DNA from: Enterococcus_C asini_A
GTDB lineage: Bacteria; Bacillota; Bacilli; Lactobacillales; Enterococcaceae
Strand: one strand, 5' to 3'
Length of the DNA stretch: 64,000 nucleotides
Assembly: GCF_031928785.1 (NCBI RefSeq)
Contig: NZ_JARQAL010000003.1
Shown here: piece by piece, positions 8,148 to 15,646 of the stretch
Numbering within the stretch: position 1 is the stretch's first letter
How the letters are laid out: each line of letters opens with the position of its first letter
Position numbers and translations under genes: made by a program
The notes under the pieces: model-generated
Seen by the model: the letters and a program-made list of their open reading frames with translations, nothing else
Told to the model about the DNA's origin: nothing
Database searches by the model: none

Positions 8148-8148
8148 G

Positions 8149-8760
8149 ATGGGATTTTATGATGTAGATTATTCAAACGCAGGAGCAGAACAAGTAACAC
8201 CGGGCACATACGAGGTTTATGTTAGCGACTATACAATTACTACTGCTAATTCTGGGAATACACAAGTTAGCCTATTTTACACAGTACGGGATGATATTTC
8301 TCAACAACATCAAGGTGCAAAAATCCAGTATGACCGTTTTGTAGAAACCCAAAATTCTAAATGGCGTTGGGATACTGCCGCCAAGGCTGCAGGTATTCCT
8401 GATGGAACGAAAGTTCAAAGTGCCAATGATTGGGCAAATTTAATGGTGAATCGAGATATCAAGGTAAAAGTAGAGATGGGGCAACCTAATAATCAAGGCA
8501 AATCTTATCCAGAAGTTAAGTCATTTTATCCAACGGAACAGCCAAACCAAGGAAGACCAATGCCTAAGCTAGAAAAGGCATATGAGCAACAAAACAAACA
8601 GAATCAAATGCAAAATGCTGCTAATTCTATTAATCAAAACGGATATCAAAATCAAGGATATGGAAATCAACAACAAAATTATACTCAACAATCATTTCCA
8701 GGTACTGATCCAATGGCTAATCACTACCCACCAATTACTGACAATGACCTACCATTTTAA
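8149..8760 (+). CDS. Single-stranded-DNA-binding-like protein (DUF669)
   Basis: This 203-residue protein has a DUF669-type beta-barrel region (about 1-130), a long Gln/Asn-rich flexible linker (about 145-185) and the C-terminal tip DNDLPF. The layout of OB-like core, disordered linker and acidic tip ending in PF is that of bacterial SSB, where the tip docks partner enzymes. It follows the recombinase and precedes the initiator, so it likely coats single strands during recombination and replication. Confidence 0.75.
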   Translation: MGFYDVDYSNAGAEQVTPGTYEVYVSDYTITTANSGNTQVSLFYTVRDDISQQHQGAKIQYDRFVETQNSKWRWDTAAKAAGIPDGTKVQSANDWANLMVNRDIKVKVEMGQPNNQGKSYPEVKSFYPTEQPNQGRPMPKLEKAYEQQNKQNQMQNAANSINQNGYQNQGYGNQQQNYTQQSFPGTDPMANHYPPITDNDLPF

Positions 8761-8766
8761 AAATCT

Positions 8767-8785
8767 GAGGGAGATTTTCTCCCTC
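8767..8785 (+). other. Intercistronic hairpin
   Basis: GAGGGAG and CTCCCTC form a perfect stem (8 bp counting the inner A-T pair) between the SSB-like and initiator genes. No T-tract follows, so it is more likely an mRNA processing or stability element than a terminator. Confidence 0.45.
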
Positions 8786-8814
8786 TCCATATTAACTAAG
8801 AAAGGAGAAGCCGC

Positions 8815-9699
8815 ATGAACATGATCAGCCAGATTAATGCCTTCGAAGATTGGCTTGAATATAACGAGCTTGGCGCCGGGCCCCAATTGCTTTGGTACAA
8901 ACTATTGCGCGTAGCAAACAGAAGCGGGTGGCAGAGCGAATTATCGATCCCCAATACAAGGCTACAATCAATGACTAAGTCTACAGAAAAGACACTGATC
9001 AACCACAGAAATCAGTTAATCCAATGCGGACTTCTGACTTACAAGAAAAGAGGTCGTACTAAGGCGGGCATTTACATCCTTACTGACCTAACTACTGGAG
9101 AAATTCCAGTAACCAACACCACTACTGGAAATATTCCTGTAGTTTCTACAGTAAAACCTACAGTAAATACTACAGTAGTTTCTACAGTAAAACCTACAGT
9201 AGATGTTTCAGCTTATGTTAAACAAGACGAAACTAAACCAAACGAAATAAATAAACAAGAAGACGACTATGAAGGCCCTGCGGAATTACTCCAACGTCTT
9301 TACGGTAGATTTCCAAGCGGAATGCTACAAGGCGCCCTGGTGAAATGGTTGGCTGTATGGCCTGCTGAAATGATTAGTTTCGCTATACAGCTAAGCTATG
9401 AGCAACAGAAAGAAATGGATTCCTTAGCGGTGTACATTCCTGGCATTTTAAAAAATTGGAAAGCAAACAACGTCGATACGTTGAAAAAAGCGCAGGAAGC
9501 TAATCGGGAATTCGAGGAGAAAAAAATAGCCAAAAAGAACCGGGGATACAACAGTTACTCCAACTACGGCAAGCCCTACAAGACCGAATCCGTGACCAAT
9601 TGGGACGAGGTAGCGCCACCTGTTGAGGCCGACCCAGCGCTAGAGGCTGAGCTAGACCGTCAGTTGGCGGAGTTTTATCAGGAGAGTGATAGTCAGTGA
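8815..9699 (+). CDS. DnaD-like phage replication initiator
   Basis: This 294-residue protein starts with a winged-helix DNA-binding region (about 1-95, TKSTEKTLINHRNQLIQCGL). A repetitive Thr/Val/Pro linker (about 95-140) is encoded by the iterons at 9146-9201. The following region (about 155-225) resembles a DnaD C-terminal domain, with YIPGILKNWKANNV like the YxxxIL-nW motif. A basic, disordered tail follows. Such proteins bind the phage origin and recruit the host helicase. The overlap with the next gene (GTGA) suggests coupling. Confidence 0.8.
   Translation: MNMISQINAFEDWLEYNELGAGPQLLWYKLLRVANRSGWQSELSIPNTRLQSMTKSTEKTLINHRNQLIQCGLLTYKKRGRTKAGIYILTDLTTGEIPVTNTTTGNIPVVSTVKPTVNTTVVSTVKPTVDVSAYVKQDETKPNEINKQEDDYEGPAELLQRLYGRFPSGMLQGALVKWLAVWPAEMISFAIQLSYEQQKEMDSLAVYIPGILKNWKANNVDTLKKAQEANREFEEKKIAKKNRGYNSYSNYGKPYKTESVTNWDEVAPPVEADPALEAELDRQLAEFYQESDSQ
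9146..9201. repeat. Five 12-bp iterons, candidate phage replication origin
   Basis: CTACAGTA occurs at 9146, 9158, 9170, 9182 and 9194, exactly every 12 bases. A longer 27-base repeat is seen at 9139-9165 and 9175-9201. The array lies in the linker-coding part of the initiator gene, as the lambda origin lies in gene O. Regular spacing near one helical turn is typical of initiator-bound iterons. Confidence 0.7.
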
Positions 9700-10097
9700 G
9701 ATATGTGTTAGACATCGAGCCAAAGCCCCAGTCACGGCCTAGATTTGGCAAGAAACGGGCATACGAGGACCGGGACATGCTGGCGTGGAAACGCCGGTTT
9801 ATGTACCTCCTCAAAGTCAAGCGCCCAGCGATGATTGAAAAGGGGCCTATCGCGGTGCTCCTGACGTTTTATGTTTACCCGCCACAATACCTTGCTAAGT
9901 CCAAGGGCCGGGCGGAGGCGTTGCGAAATGAGGAAATCTACGTGGATAAGCGGCCGGACTTGGATAACTACACCAAGGCGGTTTGGGACTGCTCCAACGG
10001 CATTTTGTTTAAGGACGATGGGCAAATAGCGGTGGACGGGAACCAAAAGCTGTACTCGTTCAATCCACGGGTAGAGCTAGAAATTTTTGAACTGTGA
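9696..10097 (+). CDS. RusA-like Holliday junction resolvase
   Basis: This 133-residue protein matches RusA: an N-terminal KPQSRPRF strand, then DKRPDLDNYTKAVWDCSNG and KDDGQIA, containing the conserved acidic residues that bind magnesium. RusA-type enzymes cut Holliday junctions formed during phage recombination. Length is normal for the family. It starts with GTG overlapping the stop of the initiator, with AGGAGAG upstream. Confidence 0.9.
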   Translation: MRYVLDIEPKPQSRPRFGKKRAYEDRDMLAWKRRFMYLLKVKRPAMIEKGPIAVLLTFYVYPPQYLAKSKGRAEALRNEEIYVDKRPDLDNYTKAVWDCSNGILFKDDGQIAVDGNQKLYSFNPRVELEIFEL

Positions 10098-10106
10098 GGG
10101 ATAACG

Positions 10107-10571
10107 ATGGAATTAGCACTAGGCACACAAATACGCGGCAGAGCATGTGATTTTGCCATGCCAGTACGCGGATACGTTGAAAAGATAAACGAAAAGACAG
10201 CGGTTGTGCGTGTCGAAAACACAAGCGACTGTGACAGTGAGAAAGCCAAGGTGAAGAACAATTTGGTGATCGTCAAGCTGAAAGACATTACCGTTTTCCA
10301 CGGCGGAAAGTGGATTAAACCGGGTAAAATCAAGCGCACGAAGCCGGTAAAAAAGAAAATACAGCAAGATATTCCCGGCGTCAAAGTTAAATTTACAGAT
10401 CGCGACGGGAAATCAACGGTCTACGCTAACGCTCGATTATGTGGCGAAGCGATTGGCCGGAGTACCGATACCATTTACAACACGCTGCGCATAGGCGGCG
10501 CTTTTCCAAAGCGTAGTGAGCTGTACGGCTGTAAGGTGGAGCGTCTGAAACTAGCGAGGGTATACGACTAA
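10107..10571 (+). CDS. Phage protein of unknown function with putative DNA-binding C-terminus
   Basis: This 154-residue protein has a basic middle (KRTKPVKKK). Its C-terminal region, EAIGRSTDTIYNTLRIGG, looks like a helix-turn-helix or NUMOD-type DNA-recognition segment. I do not recognise a named family. It lies between the resolvase and a small membrane protein in the replication module. Confidence 0.6.
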   Translation: MELALGTQIRGRACDFAMPVRGYVEKINEKTAVVRVENTSDCDSEKAKVKNNLVIVKLKDITVFHGGKWIKPGKIKRTKPVKKKIQQDIPGVKVKFTDRDGKSTVYANARLCGEAIGRSTDTIYNTLRIGGAFPKRSELYGCKVERLKLARVYD

Positions 10572-10583
10572 GGAGGCTTAACT

Positions 10584-10673
10584 ATGGACCTACTACTAGG
10601 CCTGGTCATTGGCTCGATATTAACAGCGTTTGTGCTGTGCGGGTTGATGGTTGGCAAGGAAGAGATGAGATAA
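10584..10673 (+). CDS. Single-pass membrane micropeptide
   Basis: This 29-residue frame follows AAGGAGG closely and encodes one hydrophobic helix (LLGLVIGSILTAFVLCGLMV) with a short charged tail. Proteins like this are common between phage early genes; function is unknown. Confidence 0.5.
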   Translation: MDLLLGLVIGSILTAFVLCGLMVGKEEMR

Positions 10674-10676
10674 ACA

Positions 10677-11927
10677 ATGAAATTCCTAGATTTATTTGCC
10701 GGCATTGGTGGCTTCCGGCTTGGTATGGAACAAGCAGGCCATGAATGCGTGGGCTTTTGTGAAATAGATAAATTTGCCAGGGAAAGTTATAAAGCGATAC
10801 ACGATACGACTAACGAGGTGGAAATGCATGATATCACAACAGTATCAGATGAATTTATTCGAGGAATCGGAAGTGTCGACATTATCTCCGGAGGATTTCC
10901 GTGTCAGGCTTTCTCGATTGCTGGAAAGCGACGAGGTTTCGACGATACTCGAGGGACTCTTTTCTTTGAAATTGCAAGGTTCGCATCTATTCTCAGACCA
11001 CGCTATTTATTCCTTGAGAACGTCAAAGGACTCCTCAATCACGAAGGAGGAGCTACGTTCGAGACAATCCTCAGAACCTTGGATGAACTTGGGTATGATG
11101 CGGAATGGGAAGTGCATAACTCTAAAGACTACGTTCCACAAAACAGGGAGCGAGTATTCATTGTCGGACATCTTAGAGGAGCGCGTACCAGAAAAGTATT
11201 TCCTTTCACAAGAGAAAGTGAAAGCTCTGATTCAAAACGGAATAAAATAAACATTTTTGGTAGCGTCAAACCAATAGATTCCAATCGTTTGGGAGATAAA
11301 GATGTGGTTTACGAGTCGAACGGAATGATTGGGACTTTGCTTGCCACAGACTTCAAAAATGTTCGAAAAGTGGCTATACCGGTACTTGCACCAGACCGTT
11401 TAGAAAAACAACAAAACGGCAGGAGATTTAAGGAGGATGGCGAGGAAATGTTTACGCTAACCGCACAGGATAGACACGGAATAATGATTGCCGGGCATAT
11501 TGACCCTAACGGATTTAGACAAACCAATGAAGTTTTAGATATCAATGGCATCTGTACGGCTCTAAGGACTTTTCAAGGTGGGGGTTTAGAACCAAAAATT
11601 TTAGTCAAAGAAGCCACCTCAAAAGGATATGCAGAAGCTGTTCCAGGCGATAGCGTGAATATCTCGCATCCGAACTCGGAAACAAGACGCGGAAGAGTGG
11701 GAAAACAAATTGCTAATACACTTTTGACTGGAGAAGAACAAGCAGTTGTCACGGATCAGTACCAGATTAGGAAGCTAACACCTAGAGAATGCTGGCGACT
11801 GCAAGGCTTTCCCGATTGGACTTTTGACCGGGCCTCTCAAGTCAATTCAGATAGTCAGTTATATAAACAGGCCGGAAATTCTGTGACGGTACCGGTAATT
11901 TACGATATTGCAAGAAGATTAGTTTGA
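10677..11927 (+). CDS. Orphan DNA (cytosine-5) methyltransferase
   Basis: This 416-residue enzyme has the C5-methylase motifs in order: motif I LFAGIGGFRLG (4-14), motif IV GGFPCQAFS with the catalytic Cys, motif VI ENVKG, motif VIII QNRERVF, and after a variable target-recognition region (about 180-370) motif IX RKLTPRECWRLQGFP and motif X GNSV. It transfers a methyl group from SAM to cytosine C5. No restriction endonuclease lies nearby, so it probably protects phage DNA from host restriction or alters expression. The ATG at 10677 is four bases past the previous stop. Confidence 0.93.
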   Translation: MKFLDLFAGIGGFRLGMEQAGHECVGFCEIDKFARESYKAIHDTTNEVEMHDITTVSDEFIRGIGSVDIISGGFPCQAFSIAGKRRGFDDTRGTLFFEIARFASILRPRYLFLENVKGLLNHEGGATFETILRTLDELGYDAEWEVHNSKDYVPQNRERVFIVGHLRGARTRKVFPFTRESESSDSKRNKINIFGSVKPIDSNRLGDKDVVYESNGMIGTLLATDFKNVRKVAIPVLAPDRLEKQQNGRRFKEDGEEMFTLTAQDRHGIMIAGHIDPNGFRQTNEVLDINGICTALRTFQGGGLEPKILVKEATSKGYAEAVPGDSVNISHPNSETRRGRVGKQIANTLLTGEEQAVVTDQYQIRKLTPRECWRLQGFPDWTFDRASQVNSDSQLYKQAGNSVTVPVIYDIARRLV

Positions 11928-11939
11928 GGAGGACCAAAA

Positions 11940-12593
11940 ATGAACAAGCGAGAAGCGATCTTATTTTTAGAGAAGAAGCGCGATAAAGCAATCGGTGACA
12001 TGAGCTTTTTCGGCGAAGGAAGCAGAAAAGGTTTGATGAATGAAATCCGAGTGAATACTTATGATATTGCCATTAACACGGTACAGCAGATTGACGAACC
12101 CATCGACACCCTAGCTCAAGAGTACGACGTCGAACCAGACACGATTCGGGAATGGCTTGATAGAGGTCATGCGGGGAGTTTTGAGAAGGTGGTAGTATCA
12201 CAAGAGTTTGCGGATTGGGTTGAGAAGGCAATGGTTTACCAAGTTATGACGAAAGAATGGTGTTTAAAAGAGATCGCCAACATGGGGTGGGCAGATTGGC
12301 TACATGACCCCCAAAACGGCGAAAAATATCCATGCGATAACCATTGGTCATGTGAAGTGTCTGAGAACAAAGAAAAGCACATCAAAGCAATCTATGACGG
12401 CTACACCGTCAAGCCTAAGCGGTGGGTGGTTAAGGATAGCGATGGCGAATATGTTTACGACTTGCACCTTTGCCATATAGATACAACCGCTCATAGTAGT
12501 AATACTACTCAATTTGATATTTTAACTTTCACCAATCACGCCAAAGCCGAGGCGGTCGCTACGTTGATTGAGGGGAGTGTGGAAGAAGTATGA
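11940..12593 (+). CDS. Phage protein, DUF1642-like
   Basis: This 217-residue protein has an N-terminal helical part with a possible HTH (LAQEYDVEPDTIREWLDRG, about 57-77). A C-terminal region beginning VVVSQEFADWVEKA resembles DUF1642 proteins, which are common in the early operons of lactococcal, listerial and enterococcal phages. No enzymatic motif is visible. GGAGGACC precedes the ATG. Confidence 0.55.
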   Translation: MNKREAILFLEKKRDKAIGDMSFFGEGSRKGLMNEIRVNTYDIAINTVQQIDEPIDTLAQEYDVEPDTIREWLDRGHAGSFEKVVVSQEFADWVEKAMVYQVMTKEWCLKEIANMGWADWLHDPQNGEKYPCDNHWSCEVSENKEKHIKAIYDGYTVKPKRWVVKDSDGEYVYDLHLCHIDTTAHSSNTTQFDILTFTNHAKAEAVATLIEGSVEEV

Positions 12594-12766
12594 AAAATCA
12601 GATTACCATCATCGAAGCTCGTGAAGTAATCAAAACCACACGAAACATCGCACCAATTTTAAATCGGGATGAAATGGTGGAACTTGTGACTTTTTACAAT
12701 CGAGTTTTAGATCGATATGAAAAAGAGGAATATCCAGATGGATTGCCGGAGGAGGAAGAAGAATGA
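12590..12766 (+). CDS. Small phage protein, unknown function
   Basis: This 58-residue protein is helical and ends in a run of Glu residues. It overlaps both neighbours by four bases (ATGA), forming a tightly coupled early operon. Confidence 0.6.
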   Translation: MKNQITIIEAREVIKTTRNIAPILNRDEMVELVTFYNRVLDRYEKEEYPDGLPEEEEE

Positions 12767-12987
12767 AACGATTAGTCTATATCTTATCTAAGCATGGAAC
12801 GGTAAAGAACTATGTGGAAAATATCACCTCCGCGCCTGCACACGATGGAACGCTAAACGTCAAAATGAGTTTTACCAATGAAATAGATAAGACTCTGGAT
12901 TTGGAAGAATACGCAGAAGATATATCTAATCAACTAGCTAGTCAAATGTCACCGGAATTAGTTGGGATTGAGGAGGTAGCAGAATGA
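12763..12987 (+). CDS. Hypothetical phage protein
   Basis: This 74-residue protein has no recognised family; it looks like a small alpha/beta fold. It is coupled through ATGA overlaps to the genes on both sides. Confidence 0.6.
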   Translation: MKRLVYILSKHGTVKNYVENITSAPAHDGTLNVKMSFTNEIDKTLDLEEYAEDISNQLASQMSPELVGIEEVAE

Positions 12988-13424
12988 AATATCAAGGCAA
13001 GTCCATGATGAACTTAAACGAAATGGCAGAACTGGCAATTAAGTATGAAGGCGATGGCTATGTCACCGGATATCCAATCGTTTCTGGCAACGATGCTTAT
13101 ATTTTAAACGGAGTGATTGAGGCTAATGAGGAGTACATCACTATTAATCAGTGGGTTCCGGTGTTCCCTGAATCGCTGAAACCTATCTCTCCCTCTCTCA
13201 CCGACGATCAGCAGGTCGTGTTGGAGTGGTTTAAAAATGAGAAGAAAGACCAGCCGTTTGCCACAGTAGCAGATTTCGTGTCCGCGTATTTTGAAGGCGC
13301 TGAATCAGAAGTGCCGTTGAATACTATGGTTGCCTTTGAATATTTAACGAATAAGGAACAATTCCAAGTCCTCGCTGCGTTTGCGGAATGGGGCCTCAAC
13401 TCTTGCCAAAATGGAAACAGTTGA
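12984..13424 (+). CDS. Hypothetical phage protein
   Basis: This 146-residue acidic protein overlaps the preceding gene by four bases. Its N-terminal half (NGVIEANEEYITINQWVPV) looks like a short beta-sheet domain, and its C-terminal half is helical. The family is not recognised. Confidence 0.6.
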   Translation: MKYQGKSMMNLNEMAELAIKYEGDGYVTGYPIVSGNDAYILNGVIEANEEYITINQWVPVFPESLKPISPSLTDDQQVVLEWFKNEKKDQPFATVADFVSAYFEGAESEVPLNTMVAFEYLTNKEQFQVLAAFAEWGLNSCQNGNS

Positions 13425-13473
13425 ACTCGATACCTACTCGAAAGGTAGTCGATAGGTCGAAAGGAGGAAGAAA

Positions 13474-13839
13474 ATGAAACTAGATACACAAGCAGAAATG
13501 GTGAAAGTATATCCAACCGCTTTAGACATTTTGGCGGAATTGGGCATCAATCCAAAAACGGATGAGTTTATGATTGTACAGCCATTTGATGATGGGCATG
13601 TAATTATTTTTGAGGTACTTGATGAGGAAGGAGGACGAACAATGAACAACCGACACAGACGCGTGGCCAAGCTAAAAGCGCAGGAAGAAAAACGGCTGAA
13701 AGCTAAAGTGATCGCTGCGTATGAACTGGCAAACAAGTTTTTCGCTACCGTTACCGAAGGCGTAGCAGTAGTGTTGGACGCGTTTGTTGATATAGTTGAC
13801 AGTATTTCTCGCGGAATCGACGAGGCGCTGCATAAATAA
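13474..13839 (+). CDS. Phage protein that may be two products in one frame
   Basis: This 121-residue frame starts after AAAGGAGGAAG. At 13642 there is an in-frame ATG with GGAGGACGAACA immediately upstream, a better ribosome site than many true starts. A 65-residue C-terminal product (basic helix MNNRHRRVAKLK, then an Ala/Val-rich segment) could therefore be made separately. The first half, with acidic FDDGHVIIFEVLDEEGG, may be a second domain. Functions are unknown. The gene ends just before element B. Confidence 0.55.
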   Translation: MKLDTQAEMVKVYPTALDILAELGINPKTDEFMIVQPFDDGHVIIFEVLDEEGGRTMNNRHRRVAKLKAQEEKRLKAKVIAAYELANKFFATVTEGVAVVLDAFVDIVDSISRGIDEALHK

Positions 13840-13917
13840 AAAAGCACCAGACCATCAGCCCAGTGCAAATAATTAATCTCGACAATTAATTATAACACGG
13901 AGGGCGCCATGTTTGAA
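13838..13917 (-). ncRNA. Candidate antisense small RNA, element B (promoter to terminator)
   Basis: Read on the minus strand this interval has -35 TTCAAA (13912-13917), a 17-base spacer and -10 TATAAT (13889-13894). The inverted repeat AATTAAT/ATTAATT overlaps the start region. A 7-bp stem (GCACTGG with CTGGTGC, two wobble pairs that work only in minus-strand RNA) is followed by six Ts. The layout matches element A. It covers the ribosome site and first codons of the late-regulator gene in antisense orientation. Confidence 0.4.
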
Positions 13918-14493
13918 AGAGATGACCGGCTAATTGCAGAATACAAAAACAGTTTGAATCAATTGAGAAAGGCCCAACGTGCCATTTCCTCCAAAAGATC
14001 ACGAGAAACGAAAAAAGACCATGGGAAAAACGTTTCTGTGATTGTCGATGATAGAACTATATCGGAAAAAGATGACCAGTCCATTATCCAAGGGATGATT
14101 AACGATTGCGAGTTTGTATTGTTTTGGCTAGAACACGGTTATGAAAAGCCGTTTGATGATGAAGACTATTACCGTTTACCGAAACACAGGAGAAATCAAT
14201 TGTGGGCTGATTTAGACGATGCTGTAAGTTGGCATGGTATTGCATCTGCAAATACCGCCGACCAAAAAGACAAAAAGAACACCGAACTGGTCGAGCAGTT
14301 GCAAGAAGTCCTGTCTACTCTTTCAAACAGGGAACTAGAACTATTTAAATGGCGTCATGAAGTGATGTTGACCGAAAAGGAGTGCGCCGAAAGAATGGGA
14401 ATCAGCGTAGGAGCAGTGAAAAGTATGTCTCAGAGAATTCGAGATAAAATTGATCGTTATTTTGAATATGGATATCAAATTGAATTATTCTAA
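13909..14493 (+). CDS. ArpU-family late transcription regulator
   Basis: This 194-residue protein resembles the ArpU/RinA group: a basic N-terminus, a central acidic helical part and a C-terminal sigma-region-4-like helix-turn-helix (LSNRELELFKWRHEVMLTEK, then CAERMGISVGAVKSMSQRIRDKI). It sits just upstream of the packaging genes, where such proteins activate late transcription. Its ribosome site (CGGAGG) and first codons overlap the antisense promoter of element B. Confidence 0.8.
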   Translation: MFERDDRLIAEYKNSLNQLRKAQRAISSKRSRETKKDHGKNVSVIVDDRTISEKDDQSIIQGMINDCEFVLFWLEHGYEKPFDDEDYYRLPKHRRNQLWADLDDAVSWHGIASANTADQKDKKNTELVEQLQEVLSTLSNRELELFKWRHEVMLTEKECAERMGISVGAVKSMSQRIRDKIDRYFEYGYQIELF

Positions 14494-14586
14494 ATGTTGT
14501 AACCCTAACCCACCTAATATATGAAAGGTTGTTGTAGCAACAGTCTTTTCATTCCAAATTGGTATCACCCGGCCAGGCGAAGAATC

Positions 14587-14679
14587 AAAAATTAAACTTG
14601 CTACCTGCCGTAGCACAAAATTATACAAACATCTTGCGCCTTGGTCGGCTAATATAACACGAGAGGTCAATAAGTCTAT
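14587..14679 (-). ncRNA. Candidate antisense small RNA, element C
   Basis: On the minus strand a -35 TAGACT (14674-14679), a 17-base spacer and -10 TATATT (14651-14656) precede a hairpin TGCTAC/GTAGCA (about 14600-14616), followed by AGTTTAATTTTT. The plus-strand string ATATAACAC matches ATTATAACAC of elements A and B. The terminator is weaker than in the other two. Confidence 0.3.
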
Positions 14680-14731
14680 AAGAGTACTCACATACTAAAA
14701 TAGACCACATTTGATTGTTCGCGTGAAACAC

Positions 14732-14873
14732 GTCGGCCGGAAAAATAAAATTAAGGGAGTGAGACACTCCTTGTATCGTGTACTTCAACCGGCTGACAGT
14801 ACATAGCAACCACCGCCTCCTTTTTGAAACTAGCTGGGATTGGTAAATTGTCATGCGGTAACACGGTGGTTGC
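14732..14873 (+). other. Structured RNA block upstream of the packaging genes
   Basis: GTCGGCCGG (14732-14740) pairs with CCGGCTGAC (14789-14797, one G-U) around a perfect inner hairpin GGAGTG-AGA-CACTCC (14756-14770). A second perfect 10-bp stem joins GCAACCACCG (14806-14815) to CGGTGGTTGC (14864-14873). An alternative pairing, ACCGC (14812-14816) with GCGGT (14855-14859), is mutually exclusive with that stem. The block is directly followed by an intrinsic terminator, an arrangement seen in leader attenuators. Confidence 0.45.
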
Positions 14874-14881
14874 ATGTTTAA

Positions 14882-14907
14882 GATCGCTTCGGCGGTCTTT
14901 TTATTTT
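14882..14907 (+). terminator. Intrinsic terminator with UUCG loop
   Basis: GATCGC and GCGGTC form a 6-bp stem with one G-U pair around a TTCG tetraloop, followed by TTTTTATTTT. It separates the regulator transcript from the moron and packaging genes. Confidence 0.8.
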
Positions 14908-14943
14908 CATCTCTTATTGGTATGATTGTGTTGAGGTGAGATT

Positions 14944-15576
14944 ATGGATTTCATAAAGATGGTCACTAGTTTTGTTCTTGGTGGAGGGTTGGTAACACTT
15001 TTGCTAACTTGGGGTTTGCCTAATATTATTCAGAAGTATATTCAAGGAAAGATTGATAGAAAACTGGATATCCTGAGAATAGAACAAGAAAAAGAGCTAC
15101 AAAAAGAAATCGAAGACATAAAATATACTAATTCTCTTGCTTTAGCTGAACTAAATAATAATTTCAAAAACGAATATCAGAAGTTAGAGCATCATTTTTC
15201 AGTTAAAATGGAAACTTTGAAGAAAGAGTTTGACGTTTTGCCTGTCGTATATGAAAAGGTTGTAAGAGCAGAGAGTTTTTATAAAAATAATTACCATGGA
15301 CAAAAGCTTAATTCAGTGGCACTGCAACCTTTTGCTGATTTAAAAAACTATTTAACGCTTAACAAATTTTATATTAATGAAGAAGTGTATGTTTTGGCTA
15401 AAGAATGCGAAAAAACAGTGTTTAAAATGGCGATGGCAAAGAAGAAGTCGAAAGAAGTTAATTTAACGATTACAGAAATGCAATTTAACGAGGAAAAGTT
15501 TGATAATTACTCGAAAATATTAAATTCACAGATCGATGACTTAGAAGGTGCTATAAGAAGAGTGTTAAAATCGTAA
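14944..15576 (+). CDS. Moron: membrane-anchored coiled-coil protein, unknown function
   Basis: This 210-residue protein has one N-terminal transmembrane helix (about 5-27) and then a long coiled coil (about 30-100, rich in Lys/Glu) and a helical C-terminus. It is richer in A+T than the surrounding phage genes and is isolated by terminators on both sides (14882 and 15586), the mark of a moron. Proteins of this shape can act at the cell envelope in phage exclusion or host modification, but no family is recognised. GAGGTGAG precedes the ATG. Confidence 0.6.
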   Translation: MDFIKMVTSFVLGGGLVTLLLTWGLPNIIQKYIQGKIDRKLDILRIEQEKELQKEIEDIKYTNSLALAELNNNFKNEYQKLEHHFSVKMETLKKEFDVLPVVYEKVVRAESFYKNNYHGQKLNSVALQPFADLKNYLTLNKFYINEEVYVLAKECEKTVFKMAMAKKKSKEVNLTITEMQFNEEKFDNYSKILNSQIDDLEGAIRRVLKS

Positions 15577-15585
15577 ATAAACTTT

Positions 15586-15614
15586 AAGACCTAATATTCA
15601 TTTAGGTCTTTTTT
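15586..15614 (+). terminator. Intrinsic terminator after the moron
   Basis: A perfect 9-bp stem AAGACCTAA/TTAGGTCTT with a 7-base loop is followed by a T-tract. Confidence 0.9.
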
Positions 15615-15646
15615 AATACATAAATTTAAATTCGGAGGTGAGAAAT

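Larger units (their letters stand above)
14494..14943. other. 450-base untranslated region between late regulator and moron
   Basis: No convincing gene is present. The region contains a short hairpin (TGTTG/CAACA, 14530-14542), element C (14587-14679), a nested stem-loop block (14732-14873) and a UUCG-capped terminator (14882-14903). No tRNA cloverleaf and no promoter with good -35 and -10 boxes was found on the plus strand. This is where late promoters and packaging sites often lie. Confidence 0.6.

Noticed and set aside
10774..11250. A 158-codon overlapping +1 frame inside the methyltransferase gene with plausible-looking peptide near its end (SLSDILEERVPEKYFLSQ).
   Set aside because: The main frame carries all methylase motifs. 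The other frame is the shifted reading of conserved motifs (GGFPCQAFS reads as DFRVRLSRLL) and has no ribosome site. The tail resembles a segment of other methylases, perhaps from an ancient frameshift, but does not support a second gene.
14621..14875. Minus-strand frame of 84 codons in the region before the moron.
   Set aside because: Composition is not protein-like, there is no ribosome site and it overlaps the stem-loop block.
14494..14943. tRNA gene or cos site in the untranslated region.
   Set aside because: No cloverleaf or CCA-type acceptor was found. The terminase pair looks headful-type and no HNH endonuclease gene, usual for cos phages, lies nearby.
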